From: Gordonia westfalica
GTDB taxonomy: Bacteria > Actinomycetota > Actinomycetes > Mycobacteriales > Mycobacteriaceae
Direction of reading: 5' to 3'
DNA: 64,000 nt
Assembly: GCF_900105725.1 (NCBI RefSeq)
Contig: NZ_FNLM01000034.1
Coordinates: forward strand, 2,108,001 to 2,172,000
Position 1 is the stretch's first letter. The number at the start of each line of letters is the position of its first letter. The notes under the pieces were generated by a model that ran no database searches, had not been told where the DNA came from, and saw only the letters and a list, made by a program, of their open reading frames with translations. The position numbers and the translations under genes are program-made. Of the stretch, positions 44,451 to 53,060 are shown in pieces.

Positions 44451-45674
44451 ATGGCTGAAGCAGTGATCGTTTCCACCGCCCGCTCCCCGATCGGCCGCGC
44501 CGCCAAGGGATCCCTCAAAGACGTTCGTCCCGACGAACTGTCCCGCCAGATGGTCGAGGCCGCCCTCGCGAAGGTGCCCGAACTCGACCCGGCCGACATC
44601 GAGGACATCCACTGGGGTATCGGCCAGCCGGGCGGTCAGGGCGGTTACAACATCGCCCGCGTGATCGCCGTCGAACTCGGTTACGACCACATCCCCGGCG
44701 TGACCGTCAACCGCTACTGCTCGTCGTCGCTGCAGACCACCCGGATGGCGTTGCACGCGATCAAGGCCGGCGAGGCCGACGTCATCATCTCCGGCGGCGT
44801 CGAGAGCGTGTCGAGCTTCGGGATCTCCGGTGGCGCCGACGGCGCACCGAATTCCAAGAACCCGCTGTTCGACGACGCGATGGCGCGCACCGAACTCGCT
44901 GCCGCGGGTGACGCCGGCATCTGGCACGACCCCCGCCAGGACGGACTCGTCCCGGACGTCTACATCGCGATGGGCCAGACCGCCGAGAACGTCGCCTCCT
45001 TCACCGGCATCTCGCGCGAGGACCAGGACCGCTGGGGTGTCCTCAGCCAGAACCGCGCCGAGGAGGCCATCAAGTCCGGCTTCTTCGAGCGCGAGATCGA
45101 CCCCGTGACCCTGCCCGACGGCACACAGGTCACCACCGACGACGGCCCGCGCGCGGGTACGACGTACGAGAAGATCTCGCAGCTGAAGCCGGTCTTCCGT
45201 CCCGACGGCACCATCACCGCGGGCAACGCCTGCCCGCTCAACGACGGTGCGGCCGCACTGGTCATCATGAGCGACACCAAGGCCAAGGCACTGGGATTGA
45301 CGCCGCTCGCCCGGGTCGTGGCCACCGCCGCCACCGGCCTGTCCCCGGAGATCATGGGCCTCGGCCCGATCGAGGCGATCCGCAAGGTGCTCAAGATCTC
45401 CGGCATGTCGCTGTCCGACATCGACCTCGTGGAGATCAACGAGGCCTTCGCGGTCCAGGTGCTCGGCTCGGCGAACGAGCTCGGTATCGACCACGACAAG
45501 CTGAACGTGTCGGGCGGCGCCATCGCTCTCGGCCACCCGTTCGGCATGACCGGTGCCCGGATCACCACCACCCTGCTCAACAACCTCCGCACGCAGGACA
45601 AGACCTTCGGCATCGAGTCGATGTGTGTGGGTGGCGGTCAGGGTATGGCCATGGTTCTCGAGCGCCTCAGCTGA
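44451..45674 (+). CDS. fadA3: Acetyl-CoA C-acyltransferase (thiolase), FadA3-like
   Basis: 407 residues. Nucleophile Cys in NRYCSSSLQTTRMAL (about 88), catalytic His in ALGHPFGMTGAR, and second Cys in MCVGGGQGMAMVLE; NEAFAVQ is also present. It cleaves 3-ketoacyl-CoA in beta-oxidation or condenses acyl-CoAs. Length and gene order fit Rv1074c. An operator palindrome and leaderless promoter precede it, suggesting control by an unlinked TetR regulator of lipid catabolism. The stop overlaps the convergent membrane gene by 8 bp. Confidence 0.94.
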   Translation: MAEAVIVSTARSPIGRAAKGSLKDVRPDELSRQMVEAALAKVPELDPADIEDIHWGIGQPGGQGGYNIARVIAVELGYDHIPGVTVNRYCSSSLQTTRMALHAIKAGEADVIISGGVESVSSFGISGGADGAPNSKNPLFDDAMARTELAAAGDAGIWHDPRQDGLVPDVYIAMGQTAENVASFTGISREDQDRWGVLSQNRAEEAIKSGFFEREIDPVTLPDGTQVTTDDGPRAGTTYEKISQLKPVFRPDGTITAGNACPLNDGAAALVIMSDTKAKALGLTPLARVVATAATGLSPEIMGLGPIEAIRKVLKISGMSLSDIDLVEINEAFAVQVLGSANELGIDHDKLNVSGGAIALGHPFGMTGARITTTLLNNLRTQDKTFGIESMCVGGGQGMAMVLERLS

Positions 45675-46227
45675 CGGGAGTCCCCACCGCTTCTTCGACG
45701 CCCCTCGCCGCGTTCGGTCCCAGGATCGCGACGCTGCGGGGGGTTGTTCGTCGGTAGACGGCCCACGCGATCACGGCGACGCCGACGATGTAGATCTCCG
45801 CGGGGATGGCCCACACGTTGTTGGTCGCAGTGTTGTCGTGGATGTAGTACTGCGAGATGTGCCCGGCGAGGTCACCGCCGTAACTGATCGCCAGCGCCCA
45901 GACCGCGGCGTCGAGCCATCCGCCGCGGTTGCGGACACGGAAGGTCAGGACGCACAGCAGTCCCACGGCGATGTCGTTCCAGCCGAGTTCCCACTGGAAC
46001 ATGGAGGGGATGAAGTCGGGACCGATGTCCTTGGCGATCTCGGGCGCGTCGGGGCCGATGTGGCCGACGCCGGCGAAGATGCCGAACACTCCGGCGGGTA
46101 CGAGAATCCAGAGCAGCACGAGTTCAGCTGCGCGGCCGGTGGTGCGTCGCGACGCCGACCGGTCCACCACGATGTGCACGATCGCGCCGAGGATCATCAG
46201 CGCCAGTTGGATCATGAAGAACACCAT
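45667..46227 (-). CDS. Five-helix integral membrane protein (DUF6790-like)
   Basis: 186 residues with membrane segments near 4-20, 30-50, 75-95, 105-120 and 140-160. GHIGPDAPEIAKDIG and FQWELGWNDIAVGLL are conserved-looking loops I associate with a small family of unannotated membrane proteins. Met5 is an alternative start. No function can be assigned. Confidence 0.65.
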   Translation of the reverse strand: MVFFMIQLALMILGAIVHIVVDRSASRRTTGRAAELVLLWILVPAGVFGIFAGVGHIGPDAPEIAKDIGPDFIPSMFQWELGWNDIAVGLLCVLTFRVRNRGGWLDAAVWALAISYGGDLAGHISQYYIHDNTATNNVWAIPAEIYIVGVAVIAWAVYRRTTPRSVAILGPNAARGVEEAVGTPVS

Positions 46228-46295
46228 TCTCGATGGTCGGCACAGTCCTGTTCCGCCATCGCCCGCTTGGTGTGGATTCCTCCGGACAGACGACA

Positions 46296-46330
46296 ACGAA
46301 CCCCGCACTCACGCGAAGTGCGGGGTTCGT
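46296..46330 (-). terminator. Hairpin terminator after the BI-1 gene
   Basis: ACGAACCCCGCACT (46296-46309) pairs perfectly with AGTGCGGGGTTCGT (46317-46330), 7-nt loop. It begins 34 nt beyond the stop at 46365. On the minus strand TTGTCGTCTG follows. Confidence 0.75.
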
Positions 46331-46364
46331 CTCGGGTCGGCGTCGCGGTTCTACCGCGTCGGGA

Positions 46365-47231
46365 CTAGTCCGAGTTGAAGTAGCTCAGCAGGCGCAGGAT
46401 CTCGACGTACAGCCAGACCAGGGTGACGGTCAGGCCGAGGGCGACGCCCCATGCGGCGCGATCGGGTGCGCCGGCACGGATGAGACGGTCCGCCGAGTCG
46501 AAGTCGAGCAGGAAGCTGAACGCTGCCAGCGCGATGCAGACCAGCGAGAAGATGATCGCGATCGGGCCGCCGTCGCGCAGGATGCCTGCCTCGCCGGTGA
46601 ACAGGCCGATCACCAGGTTGCCGAGCATCAGCACGAGAACACCGATCATGCCGGCGAACAGCATGCGGGTGAAGCGCGGCGTAACGCGGATGGCGCCGAT
46701 CTTGTACACGAACAGCATGCCGAAGAACACGCCGAACGTACCGAGAACGGCCTGTCCGATCAGGGCTCCGGCCGAGATGTCACCGCCGACGACCAGGTTC
46801 GCGAAGACGAACGAGATCGAACCGACGAACAGACCCTCGAACGCCGCGTAGGCGAGCACGATGGCCGGGTTGTCCTGCTTACGACCGAAGCTCGCCACCA
46901 GGACGAGGACGAGGCCGCCGATCGCGCCGACCATCATCAGCGGCAGCGCGAGGCTCGTCTGTGCGGACTCGGTGGCCCGGCTGGCGATGCCGAAGTAGGT
47001 CGCGATCGCGACGATCGTCAGGACACCCAGGGTGATCGCGGTCTTGGTGACCACGTCGTCGATCGTGAGCTGCCGGGTGGTGGGAGGTGCCGGCTGCGTG
47101 TACGGGTCGGTTGCCTGACCGTATTTGTTCATCGCGACGCCGGTGCCGGCCATGCCGGCCCCGAACCCCGCGTACCCGGTCTGATTGTCGCGGACCACGC
47201 CGCGCATCACCGGATTGCTGCTCTCTCGCAC
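46365..47231 (-). CDS. Bax inhibitor-1/YccA family membrane protein
   Basis: 288 residues. A 75-residue soluble N-terminus rich in Gly precedes seven membrane helices (from ITLGVLTIVAIATYFGI to LGLTVTLVWLYVEILRLL). The C-terminal conserved Asp residues (LLDFDSADRLI) match BI-1 family pH-sensor positions. Family members leak Ca2+ or protons; bacterial role is unclear. GTG 47231 has AAGGAG seven bases upstream. Confidence 0.9.
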   Translation of the reverse strand: MRESSNPVMRGVVRDNQTGYAGFGAGMAGTGVAMNKYGQATDPYTQPAPPTTRQLTIDDVVTKTAITLGVLTIVAIATYFGIASRATESAQTSLALPLMMVGAIGGLVLVLVASFGRKQDNPAIVLAYAAFEGLFVGSISFVFANLVVGGDISAGALIGQAVLGTFGVFFGMLFVYKIGAIRVTPRFTRMLFAGMIGVLVLMLGNLVIGLFTGEAGILRDGGPIAIIFSLVCIALAAFSFLLDFDSADRLIRAGAPDRAAWGVALGLTVTLVWLYVEILRLLSYFNSD

Positions 47232-47375
47232 GAAGCGCTCCTTACTAGGTACGGATGTATACCGTCTCAACGTCGGGTCGTTCCTGTGAGTTCCCTGACG
47301 GATTCTCGAGAATGACCGTGTCGGATTCGACTTTACCGACCCTTGACCATCTTGTCGTTCATCGCTTCTCCCGGA

Positions 47376-48058
47376 CTATCGCGAGCGCAGTGTCTCCAGC
47401 CAGGTCCGCGCGGTCGCCGGGTCCCGGAAGTCCGCATGTCCGGACATCAGCGCACGTCCGAGGCACACGGCCTTGAGCATGGACTCGGCGCGTACGAACT
47501 CGTCCCCCAGCCGAGTCCCGGCTTCGCGAGCATCAACGACGCGACGCCGTGCGCGGCGGCCCACAGTTCGAGAACGACCTCGTTCACCTCGTCGTGCCCG
47601 AACATGCCCTCGTCGGCGAGTTCGGCGACCGTGTCCACGAACCGGGTGTAGGCGCTGGCGGCCAGCACCTGGTCGACCTTGGAGGGATGCGCGGCGTCGG
47701 CGGGTTTGCCGAACGCGACGCGGTAGAGCACCGGGGTCGCGACGGCGAACCGGATATAGGCGAGGCCGAGCTTCAGCGCCCGGTCCAGCGGGTCGTCGAT
47801 GCCCTCTGTGGCGGCGGCCAGTTGATCATCGAGGCGCGCGAAGTACCGGGCGCACACAGCGTCGAGCAGTGCGTCCTTGTCGGCGAAATGCAGGTAGATC
47901 GACGGCGGGGTGACGCCGACCCGGTTGGCAACGGCACGGATGGACATCGCGGTGTCGTCGCCGTGCTCGACCAGGAGTTCTCCCGCGGCCTCGATGATCT
48001 CCTCGGCGAGGATCTCACCGGCGCCGCGAGGCGACCTCGCCCGTCTCCGTGTCGTCAC
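47376..48058 (-). pseudogene. TetR-family regulator with a frameshift near its 3' end
   Basis: GTG 48058 starts a normal TetR protein: helix-turn-helix with MSIRAVANRVGVTPPSIYLH and a TetR_C_33-like effector domain (LWAAAHGVASLMLAKPGLGW). As the sequence stands, the frame shifts after that point and ends at 47447 with an Arg/Pro/Ser-rich tail. The expected C-terminus (GDEFVRAESMLKAVCLGRAL, then WLETLRSR and stop at 47376) continues in the next frame. One base is missing at a run of five C on the plus strand (47504-47508). This is either a true mutation or a homopolymer error. The start overlaps the mmpL stop by 44 bp, so it would be the second gene of the operon and probable repressor of it. 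Confidence 0.8.
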
Positions 48059-50300
48059 TGTTCTCCTGCGCTCGATGAACTTCCTCCGGGACCTCCTCGG
48101 CCAGCCCGAAGCGGTCGTGGAATCTCCGCAACGGAGCCGGCGCCCACCAGTTGGCACGCCCGGCGAGACGCATGAACGCGGGCACCAGGAACATCCTGAT
48201 CAGGGTCGCGTCCATCAGGACCGCGAGCGCCAACCCCACCCCGAACATACGCATGAACGAGACCTCCGACGCCGCGATCGCGGCGAACACGATGCTCATC
48301 AGCAGGGCCGCTGCGGTGATCACCCGACCGGTGCGCGCGAGGCCCAGGGCCACCGCGTGATCGCTGGCCTCGCGGGTGCGATCGGACTTCAGCCATTCCT
48401 CGCGCACGCGGCCGAGCAGGAACACCTCGTAGTCCATGGAGAGACCGAACGCCACGCAGAACAGCAGCACCGGCATGGTCGCGTTGAGGGTTCCGGTGGC
48501 GGTCGTTCCCAGGCCGTCGAGGTGGCCTTCCTGGAAGAACCACACCATCGCGCCGAATGTCGCCGACAGCGACAGGATGTTCAGGACCAGTGCCTTCAAC
48601 GGCAGCACCACGCTGCCGGTGAACAGGAACAACAGGACGAACGTGGCGATCGCGATGATTGCCAGCACCCAGGGCAGGTGGGCGTAGATGGAGCCCACGG
48701 TGTCGTCTGTGGTCGCCGCCAGCCCGGTGAACAGGGTTTCCGTCCCGTCGGGCGCCGGCACAGCGCGCAGGTCGTCGAGTTGGGCGAGCCCGGCATCGCT
48801 CATCGGATCCCGATCGGTGGACACGTTGAGGACGTGGATGTCGTCGCGGCTGTCCTCCGGACTGCCGGGCGCGACCGCCTCACCCCGGACGAAGGTCCCG
48901 GCCGAGGAGCCGGCCGAATTGACGTGGTCGACCTGCGACAGCGCGCGCGTGTACGCCGCGAGCGACTGCTGCCCCACCGGTCCCCGCACCACGACGGTGA
49001 CCGCCGAGGAGAGGTCGTCCTCGTAGTCGTCGCGGATCTCCTGCTGGATGGCATGCGAACTCGCGGACTCGGGCAGGACGCGGTCGTCGGGGAAGCCCAT
49101 CTTGAGCGACAGGAACGGCGCGCCCAGGACGAGCAGGAAGATCGTGACCACCGCCGCGACGGGCGCCGCGTGCCGGAGGACCCACTGCACGAGGCGGTAC
49201 CACCACGTCTCCTCCGGCTCGCGCGGACGCGACGGGGGCAGCCGCAGCAACCGGCGCACGGGTTTGCGCGCGTCGAGTGCATCGATCCGGTCGCCCAGGA
49301 GCATCAGCACGGCCGGTGTCACGATGAGCGCGGAGAGGGCCGCGACCGCCACGACCCCCAGGCCGGCGAACGCGAAGGACCGCAGGAAGTACTGCGGGAA
49401 CAGGACCAGCGCACTCAGCGAGAGCGCGACCGTCACCGCCGAGAACGCGACCGTCCGGCCCGCGGTGGCGAGCGTCCGGACGATCGCCTCAGGACGTTCG
49501 AGCCCGCGGGCGACCTCCTCCCGATAGCGCGTGAGCAGGAGCAGCGTGTAGTCGATCGCCAACGCCAAACCCATTGCGGTCGTGAGGTTCAACGCGAACA
49601 CCGAGACGTCGGTGACCGATCCGATGGCACGCAGCAGCGCGAAGGTCAGGATGATCGACACGATCCCGATCCCGACGGGTATCGCCGCCGCGATCAGCCC
49701 GCCGAAGATGAAGATCAGCACGACGAAGGTGATGGGGATGGCGATCGCCTCGGCGATCAGCAGATCGGATGCCGTCTGCTCGTTGACCTGGGAATACACC
49801 AGCGCCTGGCCACCGACCCGGATCGCGATCCCGTCGCGCTCACCGGTGAACTCCTCCTCGATCTCCGCGGCCCGCGCCGGGGCGAGGTCCTCGCCGCCTT
49901 CGAGCGCGACGATGATCAGCGCCGACGTCCGGTCGCGGCTGACCAGTGCCGAGTCGAGCGCCGGGTTGGCCCAGACGGACAGGATCTGGTCCTGCACATG
50001 ATCGTTGGCGTCGAGTTCACGGATGACGTTGTCGGCCACGGATTTCGCGGTCGGGTCGCGCGAGATGTCGACGCCGGCCGGGCCGTCGAGTTTGAGGACG
50101 ACCTGGATGCCGCCTCGGTTGAAGGTCTCGTCGAGCACCTTGTCGGCTCGTGCGGATTCGGCGTTCGGAGCGCTGTAGCCGCCCGCCAGCAGATGCTCGG
50201 CGGCCGTCGCGCCGTACGCGCCGCACACCACGATCAGGATGCCCGCGCCGAGCAGCACCCTTTTCGGCATCGAAATGATCCACCGTGTCAATCGAACCAC
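48015..50300 (-). CDS. MmpL/RND-family membrane transporter
   Basis: 761 residues with two repeats of membrane helices and two large external loops. Proton-relay Asp-Tyr pairs appear in LAIDYTLLLLTRYREE and LSMDYEVFLLGRVREE. N-terminal TM1 (about 14-34). Family members export lipids, siderophores or drugs. It lacks the long extra domains of MmpL3, so substrate is open. GTG start. Followed by the overlapping tetR, likely its own repressor. Confidence 0.9.
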   Translation of the reverse strand: MVRLTRWIISMPKRVLLGAGILIVVCGAYGATAAEHLLAGGYSAPNAESARADKVLDETFNRGGIQVVLKLDGPAGVDISRDPTAKSVADNVIRELDANDHVQDQILSVWANPALDSALVSRDRTSALIIVALEGGEDLAPARAAEIEEEFTGERDGIAIRVGGQALVYSQVNEQTASDLLIAEAIAIPITFVVLIFIFGGLIAAAIPVGIGIVSIILTFALLRAIGSVTDVSVFALNLTTAMGLALAIDYTLLLLTRYREEVARGLERPEAIVRTLATAGRTVAFSAVTVALSLSALVLFPQYFLRSFAFAGLGVVAVAALSALIVTPAVLMLLGDRIDALDARKPVRRLLRLPPSRPREPEETWWYRLVQWVLRHAAPVAAVVTIFLLVLGAPFLSLKMGFPDDRVLPESASSHAIQQEIRDDYEDDLSSAVTVVVRGPVGQQSLAAYTRALSQVDHVNSAGSSAGTFVRGEAVAPGSPEDSRDDIHVLNVSTDRDPMSDAGLAQLDDLRAVPAPDGTETLFTGLAATTDDTVGSIYAHLPWVLAIIAIATFVLLFLFTGSVVLPLKALVLNILSLSATFGAMVWFFQEGHLDGLGTTATGTLNATMPVLLFCVAFGLSMDYEVFLLGRVREEWLKSDRTREASDHAVALGLARTGRVITAAALLMSIVFAAIAASEVSFMRMFGVGLALAVLMDATLIRMFLVPAFMRLAGRANWWAPAPLRRFHDRFGLAEEVPEEVHRAQENSDDTETGEVASRRR

Positions 50301-50327
50301 CGTGCGGCCCCCTCGCCTCGGTTGTCT

Positions 50328-50353
50328 TTACGGCGTTAAGTTATCAGCAGTAA
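50328..50353. promoter_or_regulatory. Possible operator TTACGGC-N12-GCAGTAA
   Basis: An inverted repeat with 6 of 7 matching positions, 28 bp upstream of the mmpL GTG, in the AT-richest part of the gap. Possible binding site of the downstream TetR. Confidence 0.3.
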
Positions 50354-50369
50354 CCCAGCAGATCAACGG

Positions 50370-51593
50370 TCACCGACCTGGGTGGACCTCCATGCCCAGT
50401 CCGCGGCGTACCGTTCGGAGCTCACGTTCGATGACGGCCGATTCCGAGCCGAGGAGTCCGGTGGTCCGGATGATCTCCCGCAACCGGATCGCCGGACGCG
50501 CGACGTCGACCAGATGGTGGAGCGGCGAACGCCGCAGACCCATGCGTCGTGCCACCGGACGCTCCACCCACCGGGTGGAGATCGCGGAGAAGGACGACCG
50601 GAGGATCGGCCCGGTCACCGCGTCGAGCGCGGACACCAGCACCGTGGGCACCGGGATCGGCGCCGCACCCTGCACGACACCGGGCAGGACGTAGCCCTCG
50701 CGGAGCAACGCCTTGATGAGCACCTTCGACGAATCGTCCGGTTCGAGTTGGAATTCGGCGGCGACCCGGAAGAGGTCGGCCGCCTCGGCGTGACTGGCCG
50801 GGAGCAGGTCGTCGTCGACGCCGATGACCCAGCCGATCCACCGCCAGAGATGGGTGATCGCCTCACGTTCGGCACTGCTGTAGTGGATGCCGAAGTCGCG
50901 CGCGACCAGCAGCGGCAGCGCCAGGAACCCGCATGAGATGGTCATGAGCGAGTAGGTCTGGTTGATCGGCACACCCCACTCCGCCTCGTCCCAGCCCGGC
51001 GCCTCCTCCCCGTCGACGCCGCGGGGGTGGCACAGGATGTCCCGGATATAGGCATGGAGGAGCCGAATACGCAGTGTCGCAATCCATCCGGGGTTTCCCG
51101 GCAGCATCGCACCGGGCGTGGTCGCCTCGGCGACCCAGCGCGCGGTGGACTGCACCCGATCGCGTGTCCCCAATCCCAGGCGCCCCGTGGCGACCAATGG
51201 TCGTACGAAACCCTGCGCCTTGTACCCGTAGATCAGAGACTGATAGAGCGTCGACGACTGCAGCGTGCCGAATCGCCACCACGCACGCGCCCCCGAGGCC
51301 GCGAACGCCGCATCGAACCACGTCGGCGGGGTACTCGTGGCCCGCAGCAGGCGACGCATCGACGCCGGCATGTCGATCCGGTCGGGATCATGCGCCGCCT
51401 CCGGATCCGCATGCGCCTCCAGCAGATCGACGAGAGTCGCGAACGACATCCCTTGTTCGCGGGCCTCGACGACCACCGCGTCGGCGAGCGGGTCCCCCTG
51501 CAGCAGACCGACCTCCAGACGGTCGACGAGTTCGGGATGCCGCGTTCGGACAGCCTCCCAGTTGCGGGCCCCGGTCACCGTTGACGCGTCCAT
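50370..51593 (-). CDS. DUF2236 (MpaB/latex-clearing-like) oxygenase-family protein
   Basis: 407 residues. RFGTLQSSTLYQSLIYGYKA, RDRVQSTARWVAEATTPG and IRLLHAYIRDI follow the DUF2236 pattern; the His in the last is at the position of the axial heme ligand of latex-clearing proteins. The second half has HLWRWIGWVIGVDDDLLP. Unlike secreted Lcp there is no Tat signal, so an intracellular haem oxygenase-like enzyme is more probable than rubber cleavage. ATG 51593 is chosen at the first conserved region. Substrate unknown. Confidence 0.75.
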   Translation of the reverse strand: MDASTVTGARNWEAVRTRHPELVDRLEVGLLQGDPLADAVVVEAREQGMSFATLVDLLEAHADPEAAHDPDRIDMPASMRRLLRATSTPPTWFDAAFAASGARAWWRFGTLQSSTLYQSLIYGYKAQGFVRPLVATGRLGLGTRDRVQSTARWVAEATTPGAMLPGNPGWIATLRIRLLHAYIRDILCHPRGVDGEEAPGWDEAEWGVPINQTYSLMTISCGFLALPLLVARDFGIHYSSAEREAITHLWRWIGWVIGVDDDLLPASHAEAADLFRVAAEFQLEPDDSSKVLIKALLREGYVLPGVVQGAAPIPVPTVLVSALDAVTGPILRSSFSAISTRWVERPVARRMGLRRSPLHHLVDVARPAIRLREIIRTTGLLGSESAVIERELRTVRRGLGMEVHPGR

Positions 51594-51670
51594 GTCTCCG
51601 ATGATCACCCGCCGCGGTGGGCGGGTCAAGGAAGGGGCAGGTCACCGAGCCTGACTATGCTCACTCCGAA

Positions 51671-51744
51671 GCCCCCATAGCCCAATTGGCAGAGGCAGCC
51701 GACTTAAAATCGGCACAGTGTCGGTTCGAGTCCGACTGGGGGCA
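51671..51744 (+). tRNA. Class I tRNA with UAA anticodon (nominal tRNA-Leu)
   Basis: A complete cloverleaf of 74 nt: acceptor GCCCCCA/TGGGGGC, D arm with TTGGC, anticodon stem GCCGA/TCGGC around CTTAAAA (anticodon TAA at 51705-51707), variable region of only five bases (ACAGT), T arm GTCGG-TTCGAGT-CCGAC, discriminator A. The 3' CCA is not fully encoded (CCG follows). Bacterial leucine tRNAs are class II with a long variable arm, so the short arm conflicts with the anticodon. It lies alone between two genes. Confidence 0.9.
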
Positions 51745-51764
51745 CCGCACGGGACGCCCAGGGC

Positions 51765-52598
51765 TCAGCGACCTTTCGACCGATATACGAATCGCCCCAC
51801 CTGCGCGTACGCCATCCGCTCACTCAACCGGGAACTCAGCCTGCGCGCACCGTTGAACGCATGCGCGTCCTTTCCGACCACCGCACGGACCCGGCCGTCG
51901 AGGGCCGCGTCGATGATCAGACGCGCGGCCTTCTCCGGCGCCATCGCGAAACCCTTCGCCAGCGCCTCGGGCGTGCCGAGGGCCTGCGAGGTCTTGCGTA
52001 CGAGGTCGGTCCAGATGGTGCCCGGGATGACCGTGGTGACGGTGACTTTCGACTTCTTCCCGCGCAGGTCCTGAGCCAGGCCGTAGCCGAAGAACGCGAC
52101 CGCGGCCTTGCTGGCCCCGTAGAACGCGGCCCCCGGGAAGGGAGCGAGCCCGGACAGGCTCGAGGTGATGAGGATCAGTCCACCGTCGGGGCGCTGTTCG
52201 AGGTGTGGGAGGAACGCCCGGGTGAGCCAGACGGTGCCGAAGTAGTTGACGCGCATCAGCAGATCGATGCGATCGTCGTCGACCTCCGCGATCGGCTGCG
52301 TGTCCTGCGGGATGCCCGCGATGTTGAACAGGCCGTCGACGTGCTCGAGGTCCGCGCGGACCCGTCCGGGAAAGCCTTGCACCGCTTGCTGATCGCCGAT
52401 GTCGAGGACGTACGGCCGGAAGCGGGAGGCGTCGCTCGTGAGATGTCCGGTCTCGGCCAGTCCGATCTCGTTGATGTCGACACCGGCCACCGTCGCACCC
52501 CGGGAGACGAGATCGAGTGCGACGCATCGCCCGATACCGTTCCCCGCACCCGTCACCACGAAGACCTTGTTTGACAGATCCCTGCCGTCGACGTCCAC
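51765..52598 (-). CDS. Short-chain dehydrogenase/reductase
   Basis: 277 residues, classical SDR. VTGAGNGIG binds NAD(P); NIAGI, the catalytic Ser in ITSSLSG, and YGASKAAVAFF (Tyr/Lys) complete the active site. GTG 52598 has GAGGAGGGT just upstream. C-terminal Arg-rich tail. Substrate unknown; likely a hydroxy-lipid, steroid or small alcohol. Confidence 0.88.
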   Translation of the reverse strand: MDVDGRDLSNKVFVVTGAGNGIGRCVALDLVSRGATVAGVDINEIGLAETGHLTSDASRFRPYVLDIGDQQAVQGFPGRVRADLEHVDGLFNIAGIPQDTQPIAEVDDDRIDLLMRVNYFGTVWLTRAFLPHLEQRPDGGLILITSSLSGLAPFPGAAFYGASKAAVAFFGYGLAQDLRGKKSKVTVTTVIPGTIWTDLVRKTSQALGTPEALAKGFAMAPEKAARLIIDAALDGRVRAVVGKDAHAFNGARRLSSRLSERMAYAQVGRFVYRSKGR

Positions 52599-52630
52599 GC
52601 ACCCTCCTCGACCTATCCGATGCGGGCACC

Positions 52631-52648
52631 CTAACAAGCGCTAGGTTG
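52631..52648. promoter_or_regulatory. Degenerate operator-like CTAACAAGCGCTAGGTTG
   Basis: An imperfect palindrome around AGCGCT in the SDR promoter. It resembles TetR operators of lipid genes but several pairs mismatch. Confidence 0.25.
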
Positions 52649-52709
52649 TCCCAGTCCCGCCGGGAGCCCTCGGCCGATTGGGCCGACCGGCACCCGTGGT
52701 GATGTACTC

Positions 52710-52931
52710 GTGGACATGTCCACTCGGGTCCTGGCCGCCGATTCGTCGGCCGCTCTCCTCACCCTCGGCATCTCGCTGTACTCGGTTGCGATCCTTGTAT
52801 GCCTCGGTATCGCGATCAACGCCGCCCGCTTCCGCCGCCGCCGTCTCGCGATCGCCATGGCCTGGGTGGTCGGCGTCCTCACGGTCGCCGGCGTGATCAT
52901 CGCGATCCTCAGCAGCGTGCACGGAGGCTAG
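52710..52931 (+). CDS. Small membrane protein with two helices (73 aa)
   Basis: Two transmembrane segments (about 14-37 and 46-66) joined by an Arg-rich turn (AARFRRRRLA). ATG 52716 two codons later is an alternative start. Not recognised. It stands between a divergent SDR and a tetR-mmpL pair. Confidence 0.55.
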   Translation: MDMSTRVLAADSSAALLTLGISLYSVAILVCLGIAINAARFRRRRLAIAMAWVVGVLTVAGVIIAILSSVHGG

Positions 52932-53008
52932 GCCACCACTCCGGCGAGCCGCTGACCGCGTGTGAGCCACGCCACCCCCGGCACCCGAGTGAGAGAACAC
53001 TTGCATTT

Positions 53009-53042
53009 TTGCATGCGTCTGCAAGTTTGCAGGTTTCTGCAA
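53009..53042. promoter_or_regulatory. Two tandem TetR operators TTGCA-N6-TGCAA
   Basis: TTGCATGCGTCTGCAA (53009-53024) and TTGCAGGTTTCTGCAA (53027-53042) have identical 5-6-5 geometry and centres 18 bp apart. A further TTGCA stands at 53001. They overlap the -35/-10 region of the tetR-mmpL unit. Confidence 0.75.
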
Positions 53043-53048
53043 CTTCCG

Positions 53049-53054
53049 TAGCGT
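53049..53054 (+). promoter_or_regulatory. -10 hexamer TAGCGT, tetR-mmpL unit
   Basis: TAGCGT, 6 nt (GGAGGA), ATG 53061. The spacing fits a leaderless mRNA; the GGAGGA could also act as a ribosome site from an upstream start. Confidence 0.45.
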
Positions 53055-53060
53055 GGAGGA

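Noticed and set aside
51671..51744. tRNA gene as an integration (att) site
   Set aside because: No integrase, no direct repeat of the tRNA 3' end and no foreign island downstream were seen.
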